Shown here: positions 1 through 8,059 of the stretch, piece after piece
Layout: every line of letters starts with the position of its first letter
Numbering within the stretch: the first letter of the stretch is position 1
Source: Candidatus Bipolaricaulota bacterium
GTDB lineage: Bacteria; Bipolaricaulota; Bipolaricaulia; Bipolaricaulales; Bipolaricaulaceae
Assembly: GCA_938083225.1 (NCBI GenBank)
Contig: CALKCH010000017.1
Location: forward strand, 1 to 41,177
DNA length: 41,177 nucleotides
Direction of reading: 5' to 3'
Program-made: the position numbers and the translations under genes
The notes under the pieces: model-generated
The model's database searches: none
What the model saw: the letters and a program-made list of their open reading frames with translations, nothing else
What the model was told of the DNA's origin: nothing

Positions 1-1001
1 GCATAGATCTCCAGGCCTTGGAGGATTTCGGCGCTCACCACAGGGTGGGTCTTCATGATCTTCCACTCCTCCTCGGTGAGCGGGCCAGGTTTGAGGAGGA
101 TGGCGTCGGGGATGGCGATTTTTCCGAGGTCATGTATGCGGGCTGCGGTTTCGATCCTTTCCACGTCCTCTTGTGGTAGCCTTAGGGCGCGAGCCAGCCT
201 CACCGCGAGCTCTGCCACTTCTTCGGAGTGCACCCCCGTATAAGGGTCGCGTGCGCTCACGATTTGCGTGATTTTTTCGAACGCTCTTTTCGCTTGCTCG
301 CGGAGTTTCACGTGTTCTTTCAAAGATATTTGGACAACGAATAGTGGAATGAGGGTGAGCACCGAGTAGAAAGGAGAGAGTTTGTGGACGATGGCAATGA
401 GTATGGCGAGGAAACCCAGGGAGGTGGCCTGAACAATCTGAAGACGGAAACCTGCCCAGAAATGAGGCCAAAACTTGATGTTCTCCGCGAAATGCACCGC
501 TCCTGAAACGAGCAACAAATTTACGGTCAAATAAACAACGAACGTCAAGAGCGCCCGAACAAAGTCTAAAAAAGTCCAGGATAAAGTGGGCGGACCGGAG
601 GTTACCACATACAAGGAACTGGCAAAGGATATAGCGAGAATCAGTTGAGCTACGTTAAACGTCACGACTGCAAAATATCGCTTCAGAGAGATCGACAAAA
701 TTTTTCTTCGCAGCCATAGCTCAGCGAAAAGAGTGGAAGTGAGGATCACCAAGGTGGCAAGCTGGGGACCGCCGATCAACGCTGTTGCAATCGTCACGCT
801 GATACCTGCAGTAAAAGCGTGGCCTCGAATAAGCACGATCTCGAAAAGCTCGCAAAGAAGGTTGAGGGCCGCAAGTATAAGCCAAGTTTGTAAAAAAACA
901 AGGTCAACCTTAACGGTCCAAACTTGGTAACACGCTATAGCTACTCCAGCGGCAATAACAAACCCTAAGTACAGGCGAAGTTTTATAGGCCAGCCTGTCA
1001 C
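1..1001 (-). CDS. Membrane-bound HD/HD-GYP domain signalling protein (partial, C-terminus beyond window)
   Basis: The reverse-strand frame is open from a GTG at 1001 to the window edge. The first ~235 residues form about six or seven hydrophobic segments with short loops. A cytoplasmic domain follows, with the RDPYTGVHS stretch typical of HD-GYP proteins and the metal-binding motif HDLGK (plus strand about 121-150). HD-GYP proteins hydrolyse cyclic di-GMP; the GYP motif itself would lie outside the window, so a plain HD phosphohydrolase is not excluded. The start is uncertain: no Shine-Dalgarno is visible and a terminator hairpin ends just upstream. The membrane half looks more AT-rich than its neighbours. 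Confidence 0.8.
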   Translation of the reverse strand, partial: MTGWPIKLRLYLGFVIAAGVAIACYQVWTVKVDLVFLQTWLILAALNLLCELFEIVLIRGHAFTAGISVTIATALIGGPQLATLVILTSTLFAELWLRRKILSISLKRYFAVVTFNVAQLILAISFASSLYVVTSGPPTLSWTFLDFVRALLTFVVYLTVNLLLVSGAVHFAENIKFWPHFWAGFRLQIVQATSLGFLAILIAIVHKLSPFYSVLTLIPLFVVQISLKEHVKLREQAKRAFEKITQIVSARDPYTGVHSEEVAELAVRLARALRLPQEDVERIETAARIHDLGKIAIPDAILLKPGPLTEEEWKIMKTHPVVSAEILQGLEIY

Positions 1002-1013
1002 AAAAGGCGATTT

Positions 1014-1047
1014 TCAAGAAAAAACCAACAGGCGAAACGCCTGTTGG
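1014..1047 (-). terminator. Intrinsic terminator after the 43-aa ORF
   Basis: On the minus strand a perfect 10-bp stem, CCAACAGGCG with loop TTT and CGCCTGTTGG, is followed by TTTTTTC. It lies about 35 nt after the stop of the small ORF at 1082-1213 and ends about 13 nt before the GTG of the HD protein. It is therefore either a terminator for the small gene or an attenuator ahead of the HD gene. Confidence 0.85.
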
Positions 1048-1081
1048 GTCAAAACAAAGTAACGTTTGTCCTATGTCAGCC

Positions 1082-1213
1082 TTATCCTGTCCACTTGTTA
1101 TTTGCCCCCGCAAGCAGGAGCAAGCTGATAAGAGCCATCAATACAGGGAGCCACCGCAAACCGAAAGCCTTCGTCCGCCCCTTCACCTTCTCCATCACCG
1201 GAACCCACTTCAT
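1082..1213 (-). CDS. Small single-pass membrane protein, 43 aa
   Basis: An ATG at 1213 opens a 43-codon frame. A strong Shine-Dalgarno (AAAGGAGG) lies 8 nt upstream; a second in-frame ATG at 1219 is too close to it. The peptide has a basic N-terminal half (MKWVPVMEKVKGRTK) followed by a hydrophobic helix (LPVLMALISLLLLAGA) and a short polar tail. A near-consensus promoter lies upstream and an intrinsic terminator downstream, so it forms a complete monocistronic unit. I recognise no family; the function is unknown. It could be a membrane regulator of the adjacent HD protein or a stress peptide, but nothing in the sequence decides this. Confidence 0.65.
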   Translation of the reverse strand: MKWVPVMEKVKGRTKAFGLRWLPVLMALISLLLLAGANNKWTG

Positions 1214-1298
1214 CCTCATCCCCTCCTTTTTAATTTAGTCAAACTCTACCTTCGCCACACTATGGCTCTCCTCAAGAGCTCTTCTGGGCGACACCTAA

Positions 1299-1327
1299 AA
1301 TATACACCCATCGACCAGAGTTGTCAA
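1299..1327 (-). promoter_or_regulatory. Sigma-70-type promoter for the 43-aa ORF
   Basis: On the minus strand TTGACA (1327-1322), a 17-bp spacer and TATATT (1304-1299) form a near-consensus promoter. Predicted transcription starts near 1292, giving a leader of about 78 nt that contains the palindrome AAGAGCTCTT before the Shine-Dalgarno. Confidence 0.8.
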
Positions 1328-1448
1328 CACTGGAAAGAGGGACATTCTTCCCGTTTCGCGTATAAACCAGTGCCCAAGCGAAAAACCATCTTTCCCGAGG
1401 TCGCCCTTGCACCCCGAGAGCTCTGCCTGAGCCAAGCCCAAAACGAAA

Positions 1449-2195
1449 CTACCCCAGCTCTATCCCTAAAAGATTGGGCAGAACCGCGTCGCTCAAAGGT
1501 CTCAACTCCGCGGCCGTTCCGAGGCCGGTGAGAACACCGAGCACAGCCGAGCACCCGGCTGCACGGCCAGCTGCAAGATCGTTGGCTGTGTCCCCGACCA
1601 TGACGCTTCGGGTAGGGTTTGCCCAAAGGAGGGTACACGCCTTCACCACCGGATCAGGAGCGGGTTTTTTCACTGGGCAAACGTCTAGGCCCACCACAGC
1701 GTCGATCAAATCCTCCCAACCCAAGGCTCGGAAATGCAAGCGGGCAGCAGCAGCCACATCGTGGGTCACCACTCCCACCTTCCCGCCCCCCCGCTTTATG
1801 CCCTGCAAAAGCTCTTCCGCACCGGGCGTGGGCTGCAAGTGTCGGTGGAACGGAAATTCTTGGTCGACCTCGGCGAATACCGTCTTGACCACCGGCAAAA
1901 GTTCGGCAGGCGAGGTGCCCACCATCTGGGCCAGAAACTGGGCTGTGGCCTCCTCGGCCTCCGGCCGGGGTAGAGGAATGATCCCCCATTCTCCGGGGCG
2001 CTCCCGCACGGCGCCCAGAAACTTGGACAAAGCCAAATGCTGCGGAGAAGAAAGAGAGAAAGTCCGGCTCAGGCGGCGGGCTCGCTCCTCCATCACCCGG
2101 ATCCAGTGGTCGAAGGTGAAAAGAGTCCCATCCTTATCGAACAGGAAAACCTCGGCCTGGAACTCCCGTCCATCCGCCCGGAAACGCACCCCCAT
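1449..2195 (-). CDS. HAD-superfamily phosphatase (phosphoglycolate phosphatase-like)
   Basis: This 248-residue protein carries the HAD motifs in order: FDKDGT with nucleophile D20 and acid D22, a VVTHD segment near residue 145 (motif II position), VKKPAPDP with the motif III lysine, and VGDTANDLAAG with the motif IV acids. The helical insert between motifs I and II matches the C1 cap of the Gph/beta-phosphoglucomutase branch. The substrate cannot be read from sequence; phosphoglycolate is a common one in this branch. The gene is transcribed alone, divergently from the DUF4015 gene. A TAGGAT hexamer ends about 9 nt before the ATG, with TTGCCG near 16 bp upstream, suggesting a very short leader. 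Confidence 0.85.
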   Translation of the reverse strand: MGVRFRADGREFQAEVFLFDKDGTLFTFDHWIRVMEERARRLSRTFSLSSPQHLALSKFLGAVRERPGEWGIIPLPRPEAEEATAQFLAQMVGTSPAELLPVVKTVFAEVDQEFPFHRHLQPTPGAEELLQGIKRGGGKVGVVTHDVAAAARLHFRALGWEDLIDAVVGLDVCPVKKPAPDPVVKACTLLWANPTRSVMVGDTANDLAAGRAAGCSAVLGVLTGLGTAAELRPLSDAVLPNLLGIELG

Positions 2196-2326
2196 AGCTT
2201 TACAATCCTACTTCGCTTTCCCTGCGCGGCAAGAAACGCGCGGTACACCGGGCTACAGACAACTGAGCGGTTCTTTACGGAACGTAGTGCCGGAGATGTT
2301 GGGCCCCGGTGGTACCCTTCGTGTTG

Positions 2327-3385
2327 ATGAAATCCACTGCTTCGTTGCTGGTCCTAGTTCTAGGCGTGATCCTTATGGGCGCCTTTTTTGTGGCCCACGC
2401 TCCCCATCCCCCCGAGATCCCTTCTCCTTCGGGTGAACCACACCCCACGGCGGCCGAGGCGCCCAAAAGGGACATCCACGGCCGCAAGGGCGTCTACCTC
2501 ACGGCTTACGCCGCAGCGAATCCTGCCTTATTCTCCCAAGTCCTCGAGCAAAGCCGGCGGTTCGGCCTCAATGCGGTGGTGGTGGACGTCAAAAACAACA
2601 ACGGTGAGGTTTGCTATCCCTCCCAAGTCCCCCTGGCCCAAACTATAGGGGCTGTCCGTCCTGTGCTGGACCTACCCAAGCTTGTGGAGGAACTGCACGG
2701 GCATGGGCTGTACGTGATCGCCCGCCAAGTGGTGTTCTACGATCCCCTTTTGGCCAAACACTTGGGAAGCGCCGCGGCTCCCTGGGTTCTGCCCACAGTG
2801 GGCCCAGCTTTGGCCTATAACCTGGCCATTGCCCAGGAGGTGGAAGCTCTTGGGGTGGACGAGATCCAGTTCGACTACGTGCGCTTCCCCGACGACGGTC
2901 CCATTGGCCCGGACTATTCCCAGCGCTGCAAGGCCGTGGAAGCTTTCCTGCACGAGGCCCAGGATGAGCTTTCCCTCCCTATCAGTGTGGATGTCTACGG
3001 CCGAGTGATGTGGCCCTGGAATGCCCAGAGGATCGATCCCATTGGCCAGCATCTGGAGGGCATGGCCCGCTATGCTCACCTGATTTCTCCCATGCTTTAC
3101 CCCTCGCATTTTGTGGAGGAGGAGTTGAAAGCTGATCCGTATGGCACGGTGTTCCGCACCATGAGCTATGGCCGGGCCCGCGTGACGGTGCCCCTCCGAC
3201 CTTATCTCCAGGCCTTCTCCATGGCTATTCCGGTGGGGATGAGCCTTCCGCAATACATTGCGGCCCAGATCCGCGCCGCCGAGGCCAGCGGTGCCGATGG
3301 GTACCTGTTCTGGAATCCGCGCGGCGACTACACGGCCCTCTGGGAAGCTTTGACCATTTTGGCACAGGAGAAAGGAGCGCCGTAG
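2327..3385 (+). CDS. Secreted/membrane-anchored putative glycoside hydrolase (DUF4015 type)
   Basis: The ATG at 2327 gives a protein beginning MKSTASLLVLVLGVILMGAF, a good signal peptide or membrane anchor; a GTG at 2309 is in frame but adds six residues and has no clear ribosome site. A proline-rich linker follows (about residues 28-48), then a TIM-barrel-like domain starting at GVYLTAYAA. VVVDVKNNNGEV, DEIQFDYVRFP and DGYLFWNPRGDY are characteristic of the DUF4015 putative glycosidase family (PF13200). DEIQFDYVRFP probably holds catalytic acids. It should act outside the membrane on an unknown polysaccharide. The next secreted protein starts one base after its stop. Confidence 0.82.
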   Translation: MKSTASLLVLVLGVILMGAFFVAHAPHPPEIPSPSGEPHPTAAEAPKRDIHGRKGVYLTAYAAANPALFSQVLEQSRRFGLNAVVVDVKNNNGEVCYPSQVPLAQTIGAVRPVLDLPKLVEELHGHGLYVIARQVVFYDPLLAKHLGSAAAPWVLPTVGPALAYNLAIAQEVEALGVDEIQFDYVRFPDDGPIGPDYSQRCKAVEAFLHEAQDELSLPISVDVYGRVMWPWNAQRIDPIGQHLEGMARYAHLISPMLYPSHFVEEELKADPYGTVFRTMSYGRARVTVPLRPYLQAFSMAIPVGMSLPQYIAAQIRAAEASGADGYLFWNPRGDYTALWEALTILAQEKGAP

Positions 3386-3386
3386 A

Positions 3387-4442
3387 ATGAACAAAAAGGG
3401 GGTCAGGATGCGCGCGTTTTTCGGGGTTTTTGTCGCGCTCGTTTCGGTTTGGGCCATGGGCGCAGACTTCTATCCCCAGGAATTCATGTGCACAGGGGAG
3501 ACCAAAGGGGAAATCTGTTGGCTCACGGATGCGCGGCTGTATAGCACAGCATCCTGGCATTTCCGAGGCTTGGTCCCGGGACAGTGGACCCTGGTCCTGG
3601 AAGCCCTGAGCGATGCCTACTGGTGTGCGCCGTTAGGCTGCGACCTGGATGTTACCGTGCAGGTGTTTTGGCGCGCGGGCTTAGGCGAGCCTTGGAACTG
3701 GGAATTTGTGGTACTGCGTGTGGTGGAGCCGGAAGCAAGTCAGGTTCGTGGGGAAGTTCCCCTGCGGGTGGCCGGTTCAGAACTCTTCGTGCTTGTGCGG
3801 CGAGCTCTTCTTTGCCAGCCGTTTTTGGGCTTCTCCCAGGTTTCCGCACATCTGCGAGCACCAGCCGGGGTGGAGGAAGTGTCTCCTCCCCCTCCGCCTC
3901 CGCTCCCTCCCACGCCGCCCACGGAGCCCCCGCCCTCACCTCCCCCTGTGACCTGCAGGGTGGGAGCTCTGTTTGCTTGCGGGCCTGGGCCTATGCCCCA
4001 AGAGTGCATCCCGCCCGGTGTGGACCTCTCTACAGTGCCGCGCATCTCTTTGGCCGATACTTTTGGGCCAGCTGATGCCCAAGCTCTGGACATCGGGCAC
4101 TACCGAGGCGAGATGACCCCCAACGATTACCAGGACTGGTACAAATTTGCTTCCCCTAAGGGTGAGGCCCGCCTGGTGTACCTCGAAACCTCCGGGGATC
4201 TCAAGGTGGACGTTTTCCTCGTCCATGACCCGTGCGGTACGGACCTTGCCGTGTGCCGGGATGTCAGCGGGGCCGCCGTGATCCATGCTCCGTGTCAAGC
4301 GGGGGTGGAGTGCGTCACCATCCCCGACGGGCTTACCGAGTGTTTCCGCGGCCCGATCTGCGGGTTTTTCCTAAGGATCGTCAGGGTCTCCGGATCTGGC
4401 CAATACATTGTTTCCATTCTGCCTGCGGAGATCGGTCCGTAA
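3387..4442 (+). CDS. Secreted protein with proline-rich linker and PPC-like C-terminal domain
   Basis: This 351-residue protein starts with a typical signal peptide (KK and R residues, then AFFGVFVALVSVWAMGA). The ATG at 3387 is preceded by AAAGGAG; an alternative ATG at 3408 follows GGGGGTCAGG. A first cysteine-containing beta-rich domain (about 30-160) is joined by a proline-rich linker (PPPPPPLPPTPP, about 167-190) to a second domain. That domain's DWYKF motif, predicted strands and YIVSI ending resemble bacterial pre-peptidase C-terminal domains. About ten cysteines suggest disulfides in an exported protein. No catalytic motif is visible. It is cotranscribed with the DUF4015 gene, and may be its surface partner. 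Confidence 0.65.
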   Translation: MNKKGVRMRAFFGVFVALVSVWAMGADFYPQEFMCTGETKGEICWLTDARLYSTASWHFRGLVPGQWTLVLEALSDAYWCAPLGCDLDVTVQVFWRAGLGEPWNWEFVVLRVVEPEASQVRGEVPLRVAGSELFVLVRRALLCQPFLGFSQVSAHLRAPAGVEEVSPPPPPPLPPTPPTEPPPSPPPVTCRVGALFACGPGPMPQECIPPGVDLSTVPRISLADTFGPADAQALDIGHYRGEMTPNDYQDWYKFASPKGEARLVYLETSGDLKVDVFLVHDPCGTDLAVCRDVSGAAVIHAPCQAGVECVTIPDGLTECFRGPICGFFLRIVRVSGSGQYIVSILPAEIGP

Positions 4443-5198
4443 GTGGTATTCATCGGCGTTGATCTTGCCTGGTCTGAGGTCAATCCCTCGGCGGGGGTGG
4501 CCTTGCGTTGGGACGGTCATGCCGGCCGCGCGTTTCTCTGGGCTGATCAGCTCGGAGAAAACCAAGAAGTCCTGGCCTTCATCGGGAGGGCTGCGGGAGA
4601 GGGGCCGGCCCTGGTGGCCGTGGATGCTCCGCTTTTGGTGCCCAATGAGACTGGAACGAGGCCGTGCGACCGGGAGCTGTCTCAATCTTATCGTTGGGCC
4701 CAGGCCCAAGCCTATCCGGCTAACCGCCGACGTCTGGGGCCAAGGGTGCGGGGCGAGGTCCTTCTCGGGGAACTCGCCCGCCGCGGATTTCACCACAGTC
4801 CCCGGGTGGAAGCGAAAAAACCCGTGCGCCAGGTGGTCGAGATTTTCCCACACCCTGCCGCGATCGAGGTTTTTCACCTGCCCTATATCCTCAGGTACAA
4901 GGCCCGACCAGGCCGTTCCCTTGCATTTCGCTGGGAAGAACTGAATCGGTATCGTGAGCTTCTGGGTTCTTTAAAGGAGGCCACTCCGGCCCTGTTGGCT
5001 GGGGAACTCCTTTCCCTTGCCCCCGAGGGGCGCAGGGGACGGGCTCTCAAAACCCTGGAGGATCTTCTCGACGCCCTGTTCTGTGCGTACATCGCCCTCC
5101 ACCTTTGGTACTGGGGCCCGCGGGGTTACCGGTGCTTCGGCGACGCGCAGAGTGGGTATATTCTTGTCCCCGTGAAGCCAGAGCCCGAAGATGCGTAA
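4443..5198 (+). CDS. DUF429 family protein (predicted RNase H-fold nuclease)
   Basis: The 251-residue protein begins at a GTG immediately after the stop of the preceding gene. The N-terminal IGVDLAW is the first strand and acid of an RNase H-like fold, followed by VAVDAPLLVPN, and near the C-terminus DLLDALFCAYIA with further acids. This pattern is typical of the DUF429/COG2410-COG4923 predicted nucleases. Nuclease activity is a fold-based prediction and the cellular role is unknown. It overlaps the next gene by 8 nt. Confidence 0.8.
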   Translation: MVFIGVDLAWSEVNPSAGVALRWDGHAGRAFLWADQLGENQEVLAFIGRAAGEGPALVAVDAPLLVPNETGTRPCDRELSQSYRWAQAQAYPANRRRLGPRVRGEVLLGELARRGFHHSPRVEAKKPVRQVVEIFPHPAAIEVFHLPYILRYKARPGRSLAFRWEELNRYRELLGSLKEATPALLAGELLSLAPEGRRGRALKTLEDLLDALFCAYIALHLWYWGPRGYRCFGDAQSGYILVPVKPEPEDA

Positions 5199-5739
5199 GC
5201 TCACCAATCCTGAGAAGCAAGAGCGCTGGGAAAAGTTGCGGCCGCCCAAGCGGTTCCCCATCGCTGCGGTTTTGGACAACATTCGCAGTGCCTATAACGT
5301 GGGTTCCATGTTTCGCACCGGTGAATGTGCCTATATTTCTGAGCTTGTTCTTTGCGGAATAACTGCGCGCCCCCCCCACAAGGAGCTGGAGAAAACAGCG
5401 CTTGGAGCAACCCAGTTCCTTCCCTGGCGATACTTCCCCGACGTCCCGGAGGCCGTACGGGCGCTCAGGGCTGAGGGCTGGCGGATTGCTGCCCTAGAGA
5501 TCACTGACCAGAGCATCCCCATTCAGGCCGTGGAAGAAAAACATTTCCCTTTGGCGTTGGTGGTGGGAAACGAAGTGAGCGGAGTGGACGAACGCGTGCT
5601 CGCTGAGGCTGATGTGGTTGTGGAAATCCCCCTGTACGGAAGAAAGGAGTCGCTGAATGTGGCCGTGGCTTTCGGTGTAGCTGTCTTTTTCCTTGTGGAA
5701 AAGTACCGCTCGCTCTTCCTTGGGCTAAGCCAACCCTAA
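5191..5739 (+). CDS. SpoU/TrmH-family RNA 2'-O-methyltransferase
   Basis: This 182-residue protein carries the three SPOUT motifs: motif 1 NIRSAYNVGSMFRT (about residues 29-42), motif 2 LVVGNEVSGVDERVL (about 125-139) and motif 3 IPLYGRKESLNVAVAFGVA (about 148-166). The knotted C-terminal part binds S-adenosylmethionine; family members methylate the 2'-hydroxyl of a tRNA or rRNA ribose. No extra RNA-binding domain is present, so the target nucleotide cannot be named. It starts inside the end of the DUF429 gene, and its stop overlaps the convergent ahcY by 15 nt. The product S-adenosylhomocysteine is the substrate of that neighbour, which may be coincidence. Confidence 0.9.
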   Translation: MRKLTNPEKQERWEKLRPPKRFPIAAVLDNIRSAYNVGSMFRTGECAYISELVLCGITARPPHKELEKTALGATQFLPWRYFPDVPEAVRALRAEGWRIAALEITDQSIPIQAVEEKHFPLALVVGNEVSGVDERVLAEADVVVEIPLYGRKESLNVAVAFGVAVFFLVEKYRSLFLGLSQP

Positions 5740-6942
5740 GTATGCCCGCTGTTCCGGCGTGAGGGCATCGATCTTCACCCCGCGGCTCCGTAGGAAAAGT
5801 CGGGCCACCTCTTCGTCGATTTCCCGGGGCACGGCATACACCTTGGGCCCAAGATTTTTCCCCTCCCGCGCTAGCCACAACAAAGAAAGAAGCTGGAGCG
5901 AAAAGGAAAGGTCCATGATCTCGGCTGGATGTCCATCGCCCGCCACCAGGTTCACCAGTCTTCCTTTGGCCAGAAGATACACGCGTTTTCCCTGGGGCAG
6001 GACGCACTCCTCCAAGTGGTCCCGCAATTTGCGCACCTGGGCCTTGGCATAAAGGGTCCGCACGTCGATCTCCACGTCGAAGTGGCCGGCGTTGGCGAGG
6101 ATGACCCCGTCTTTGGCAGCCAAGATGTCCGCGTAAGTCACGGCATCCACGCACCCCGTAGCGGTGATCACAAAGTCCGCGGTGCGTATGGCCTCCCGCA
6201 CCGGAGCCACCCTGAATCCCTCCAAGACCGCTTCCGCTGCGCGAATAGGATCGACTTCGGCCACAACCACTTCTGCTCCCAACCCGCGGGCCCGCTGGGC
6301 AATGCCCTTGCCACACCAGCCATAACCCACCACCAGTACAGTCTTCCCGGCCACAAGGAGGTTCGTGGTGCGCATGATGGCATCCCACACCGACTGTCCT
6401 GTGCCGTAGCGGTTGTCGAAAAGGGATTTCATTTGGGCATCGTTCACGGCCACGGCGGGAAAGCGCAGTTTTCCTGCGCGCTCTAGCTTCTTCAAACGCA
6501 CAACTCCCGTGGTGGTCTCCTCGCACAGCCCCAAAGTCTCGTGGCCCAGCTCCCAAGCTTCGGTGTGGAGGAGATGGGCCAGATCGCCGCCGTCGTCGAG
6601 GACAAGGTGCGGGCGGATGGATAAGACCTGCCCCAGGAATTCCCGGTACTCCTCCTCAGTGGCTTCGCCCCGGGCGTACACGGGCATCTCCTCAGCCAGG
6701 GCCTGGGCCACATCGTCTTTCGCGGAAAGTGGGTTGGAGCTGGTCACGGCTAGTTCCGCGCCCAAGGCCTTCAGGGCCAAAGCCAGGCGGGCGGTTTTAG
6801 CTTCTAGATGAATGGCCATGGCCACCCGCTTTCCGGAAAGGGGTTTCTCCCTGGCGTAGCGATCCTCGAGAAGGGCCAGAATCGGCATGTGCTCCCGAAC
6901 CCAGCGGATTTTTTCTCGACCCCGTTCTTTGAGATCCTCCAT
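5725..6942 (-). CDS. ahcY: S-adenosylhomocysteine hydrolase, archaeal/Thermotoga type
   Basis: This 405-residue enzyme cleaves S-adenosylhomocysteine reversibly to adenosine and homocysteine with tightly bound NAD. Visible are LCEETTTGV (substrate glutamate), AVNDAQMKSLFDNRYGTGQS with the catalytic Lys, Asp and Asn, the Rossmann motif VVGYGWCGKGIAQRARG (about residue 205), ITATGC, and the closing GDGHPAEIMDLSFS. It lacks the ~40-residue insertion and long C-terminal tail of eukaryotic and most bacterial enzymes, as in Thermotoga and archaea. Some relatives prefer S-inosylhomocysteine, which cannot be excluded. The EamA transporter gene ends 10 nt upstream and is probably cotranscribed. Confidence 0.95.
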   Translation of the reverse strand: MEDLKERGREKIRWVREHMPILALLEDRYAREKPLSGKRVAMAIHLEAKTARLALALKALGAELAVTSSNPLSAKDDVAQALAEEMPVYARGEATEEEYREFLGQVLSIRPHLVLDDGGDLAHLLHTEAWELGHETLGLCEETTTGVVRLKKLERAGKLRFPAVAVNDAQMKSLFDNRYGTGQSVWDAIMRTTNLLVAGKTVLVVGYGWCGKGIAQRARGLGAEVVVAEVDPIRAAEAVLEGFRVAPVREAIRTADFVITATGCVDAVTYADILAAKDGVILANAGHFDVEIDVRTLYAKAQVRKLRDHLEECVLPQGKRVYLLAKGRLVNLVAGDGHPAEIMDLSFSLQLLSLLWLAREGKNLGPKVYAVPREIDEEVARLFLRSRGVKIDALTPEQRAYLGLA

Positions 6943-6952
6943 GGTCTCAATC

Positions 6953-7792
6953 TTAGCCCATCTTCACCGACCGCAATCCCCAGAGAATGCCTACCAGGAC
7001 CACGCCCATTCCTACCCCCTGCAAGGGCTGGAGGCTTTCCCCAAACAGGAGGAAGGCCCAGAGGCTGGCACCCAGGGGTTCCCCCAAGATGGCCATGGCC
7101 ACGGCGGAGGCCGGGAATTTCCGGAGGGCCCAGTTCACGGTGGTGTGGCCAAGAACCTGAGGTACCAGAGCGATGAGAACTAGCCAAGGCCAGTCCGGAC
7201 GCGGGGGCAGGGCTGCGCCCAGGGCGCAAACACTGGGGAGAAGGATGAGAGCAGCCACGAAATAGGCGAGGGAGACATAAGGAAGAAGAGCCGCGCTTTT
7301 TCGGGCTCGCCGGCCTACCAAGAGGTATCCGGAGGCCGCCGCTCCTCCCAAAAGAGCCAGGGCATCACCAACCAGGGCAGCAGGGCTCAGGGAAAAATCG
7401 CCCACCCCGATGAGGGTCATCCCCCCCAGGGCCAAAAGGACGCCCAGCCAGAAGGTGCGGCCCGGTTTTTCCCCGAAAAATTGGGAGAAAAGGCCCACGA
7501 AAAGCGGGTTTGTGTTCACAAGAACCACAGAACTGGCCACAGAGGTGAGGCGGAGGGATTGGATCCAAAAAGCGAAGTGAGCGGCAAGGAAGACCCCGGC
7601 TAAACAGGCGTAGCGGCTATCCCTTTCTCGCCAGCCCCGTACTCCGAAGGGGAAGAGGACCAAGGAGGAGAAAATCAGGCGCCAGGCAGCCACGGTGAGA
7701 GCTGGCGCGGTGGTGAACCGCACGAGGGGGCCGCCCCAAGATATGGCCAGCACCCCGAGCACCAGCGCACCTAAGCCCCTGATCTTCTCCAT
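6953..7792 (-). CDS. EamA/DMT-superfamily transporter
   Basis: The predicted product of 279 residues has about ten hydrophobic helices in two halves, the layout of EamA (DUF6) drug/metabolite transporters. The frame extends to 7885, but that extension overlaps a ferredoxin terminator; MEKIRGLGALVLGVLAISWG from the ATG at 7792 is the natural family start. Signature stretches include SWGGPLVRF, AAWRL and, in the second half, ALVPQVLGHTTVNWALR and AVAMAILGEPLGASLWA. The substrate is unknown; placement just before ahcY could suggest an amino acid or purine-related solute, but only by proximity. Confidence 0.85.
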   Translation of the reverse strand: MEKIRGLGALVLGVLAISWGGPLVRFTTAPALTVAAWRLIFSSLVLFPFGVRGWRERDSRYACLAGVFLAAHFAFWIQSLRLTSVASSVVLVNTNPLFVGLFSQFFGEKPGRTFWLGVLLALGGMTLIGVGDFSLSPAALVGDALALLGGAAASGYLLVGRRARKSAALLPYVSLAYFVAALILLPSVCALGAALPPRPDWPWLVLIALVPQVLGHTTVNWALRKFPASAVAMAILGEPLGASLWAFLLFGESLQPLQGVGMGVVLVGILWGLRSVKMG

Positions 7793-7804
7793 GGGGAATA
7801 GAAC

Positions 7805-7830
7805 AAAGCTCCGGCGCAGAAGCCGGAGCC
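7805..7830 (-). terminator. Probable terminator of the ferredoxin gene
   Basis: On the minus strand GCTCCGGC, a 6-nt loop and GCCGGAGC form an 8-bp perfect stem followed by TTTGTTC. It lies about 30 nt after the ferredoxin stop and before the EamA start. The U-tract is imperfect, so some read-through into EamA-ahcY is likely. Confidence 0.6.
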
Positions 7831-7857
7831 AGCGGTTTTTTCCTGAGCCGAAGAATG

Positions 7858-8037
7858 CTAGCGACTGATCGCTCCCACTGGACACTGCTCGATGGCCTCA
7901 TCCACACAGGGCAGGCTCTCGTCCGCACCCCGGATCACGTGGGAATAGCCATCGTCACCCATCTCGAAGACCTCGGGGCAAATTTGGGTGCAAAGCCCAC
8001 AGCCCGTGCACAAATCATGATCCACTTTAACCGCCAT
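7858..8037 (-). CDS. Single [4Fe-4S] ferredoxin, Thermotoga type
   Basis: The ATG at 8037 follows a near-perfect Shine-Dalgarno (AAAGGAGGT), giving 59 residues. Cysteines occur as CTGCGLCTQICP, then PCVDEA and EQCPVGAI. The first, second and third cysteines plus the one in EQCP would bind one [4Fe-4S] cluster. The remaining two (TQIC and PCVD) match the pair forming a disulfide in Thermotoga maritima ferredoxin. It is a soluble low-potential electron carrier. Its promoter is back-to-back with that of the hydrogenase operon, making it the likely ferredoxin partner of that complex. Confidence 0.93.
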   Translation of the reverse strand: MAVKVDHDLCTGCGLCTQICPEVFEMGDDGYSHVIRGADESLPCVDEAIEQCPVGAISR

Positions 8038-8059
8038 GACACCTCCTTTTTGTGGCCTG

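Noticed and set aside
1214-1448. Additional plus-strand protein in the gap between the small ORF and the HAD gene
   Set aside because: The frames there have no ribosome site or recognisable motif, and the region contains the minus-strand promoter of the small ORF.
1474-2436. Plus-strand open frame of 320 codons
   Set aside because: It is antisense to the HAD phosphatase and runs through the intergenic region into the DUF4015 signal peptide; no domain is recognisable.
5501-6556. Minus-strand frame of 351 codons over ahcY
   Set aside because: It is a Gly/Arg-rich alternative frame of the well-supported ahcY gene.
7793-7885. N-terminal extension of the EamA transporter to 7885
   Set aside because: The extension reads through the ferredoxin terminator and is polar and basic; the ATG at 7792 gives the family's natural start.
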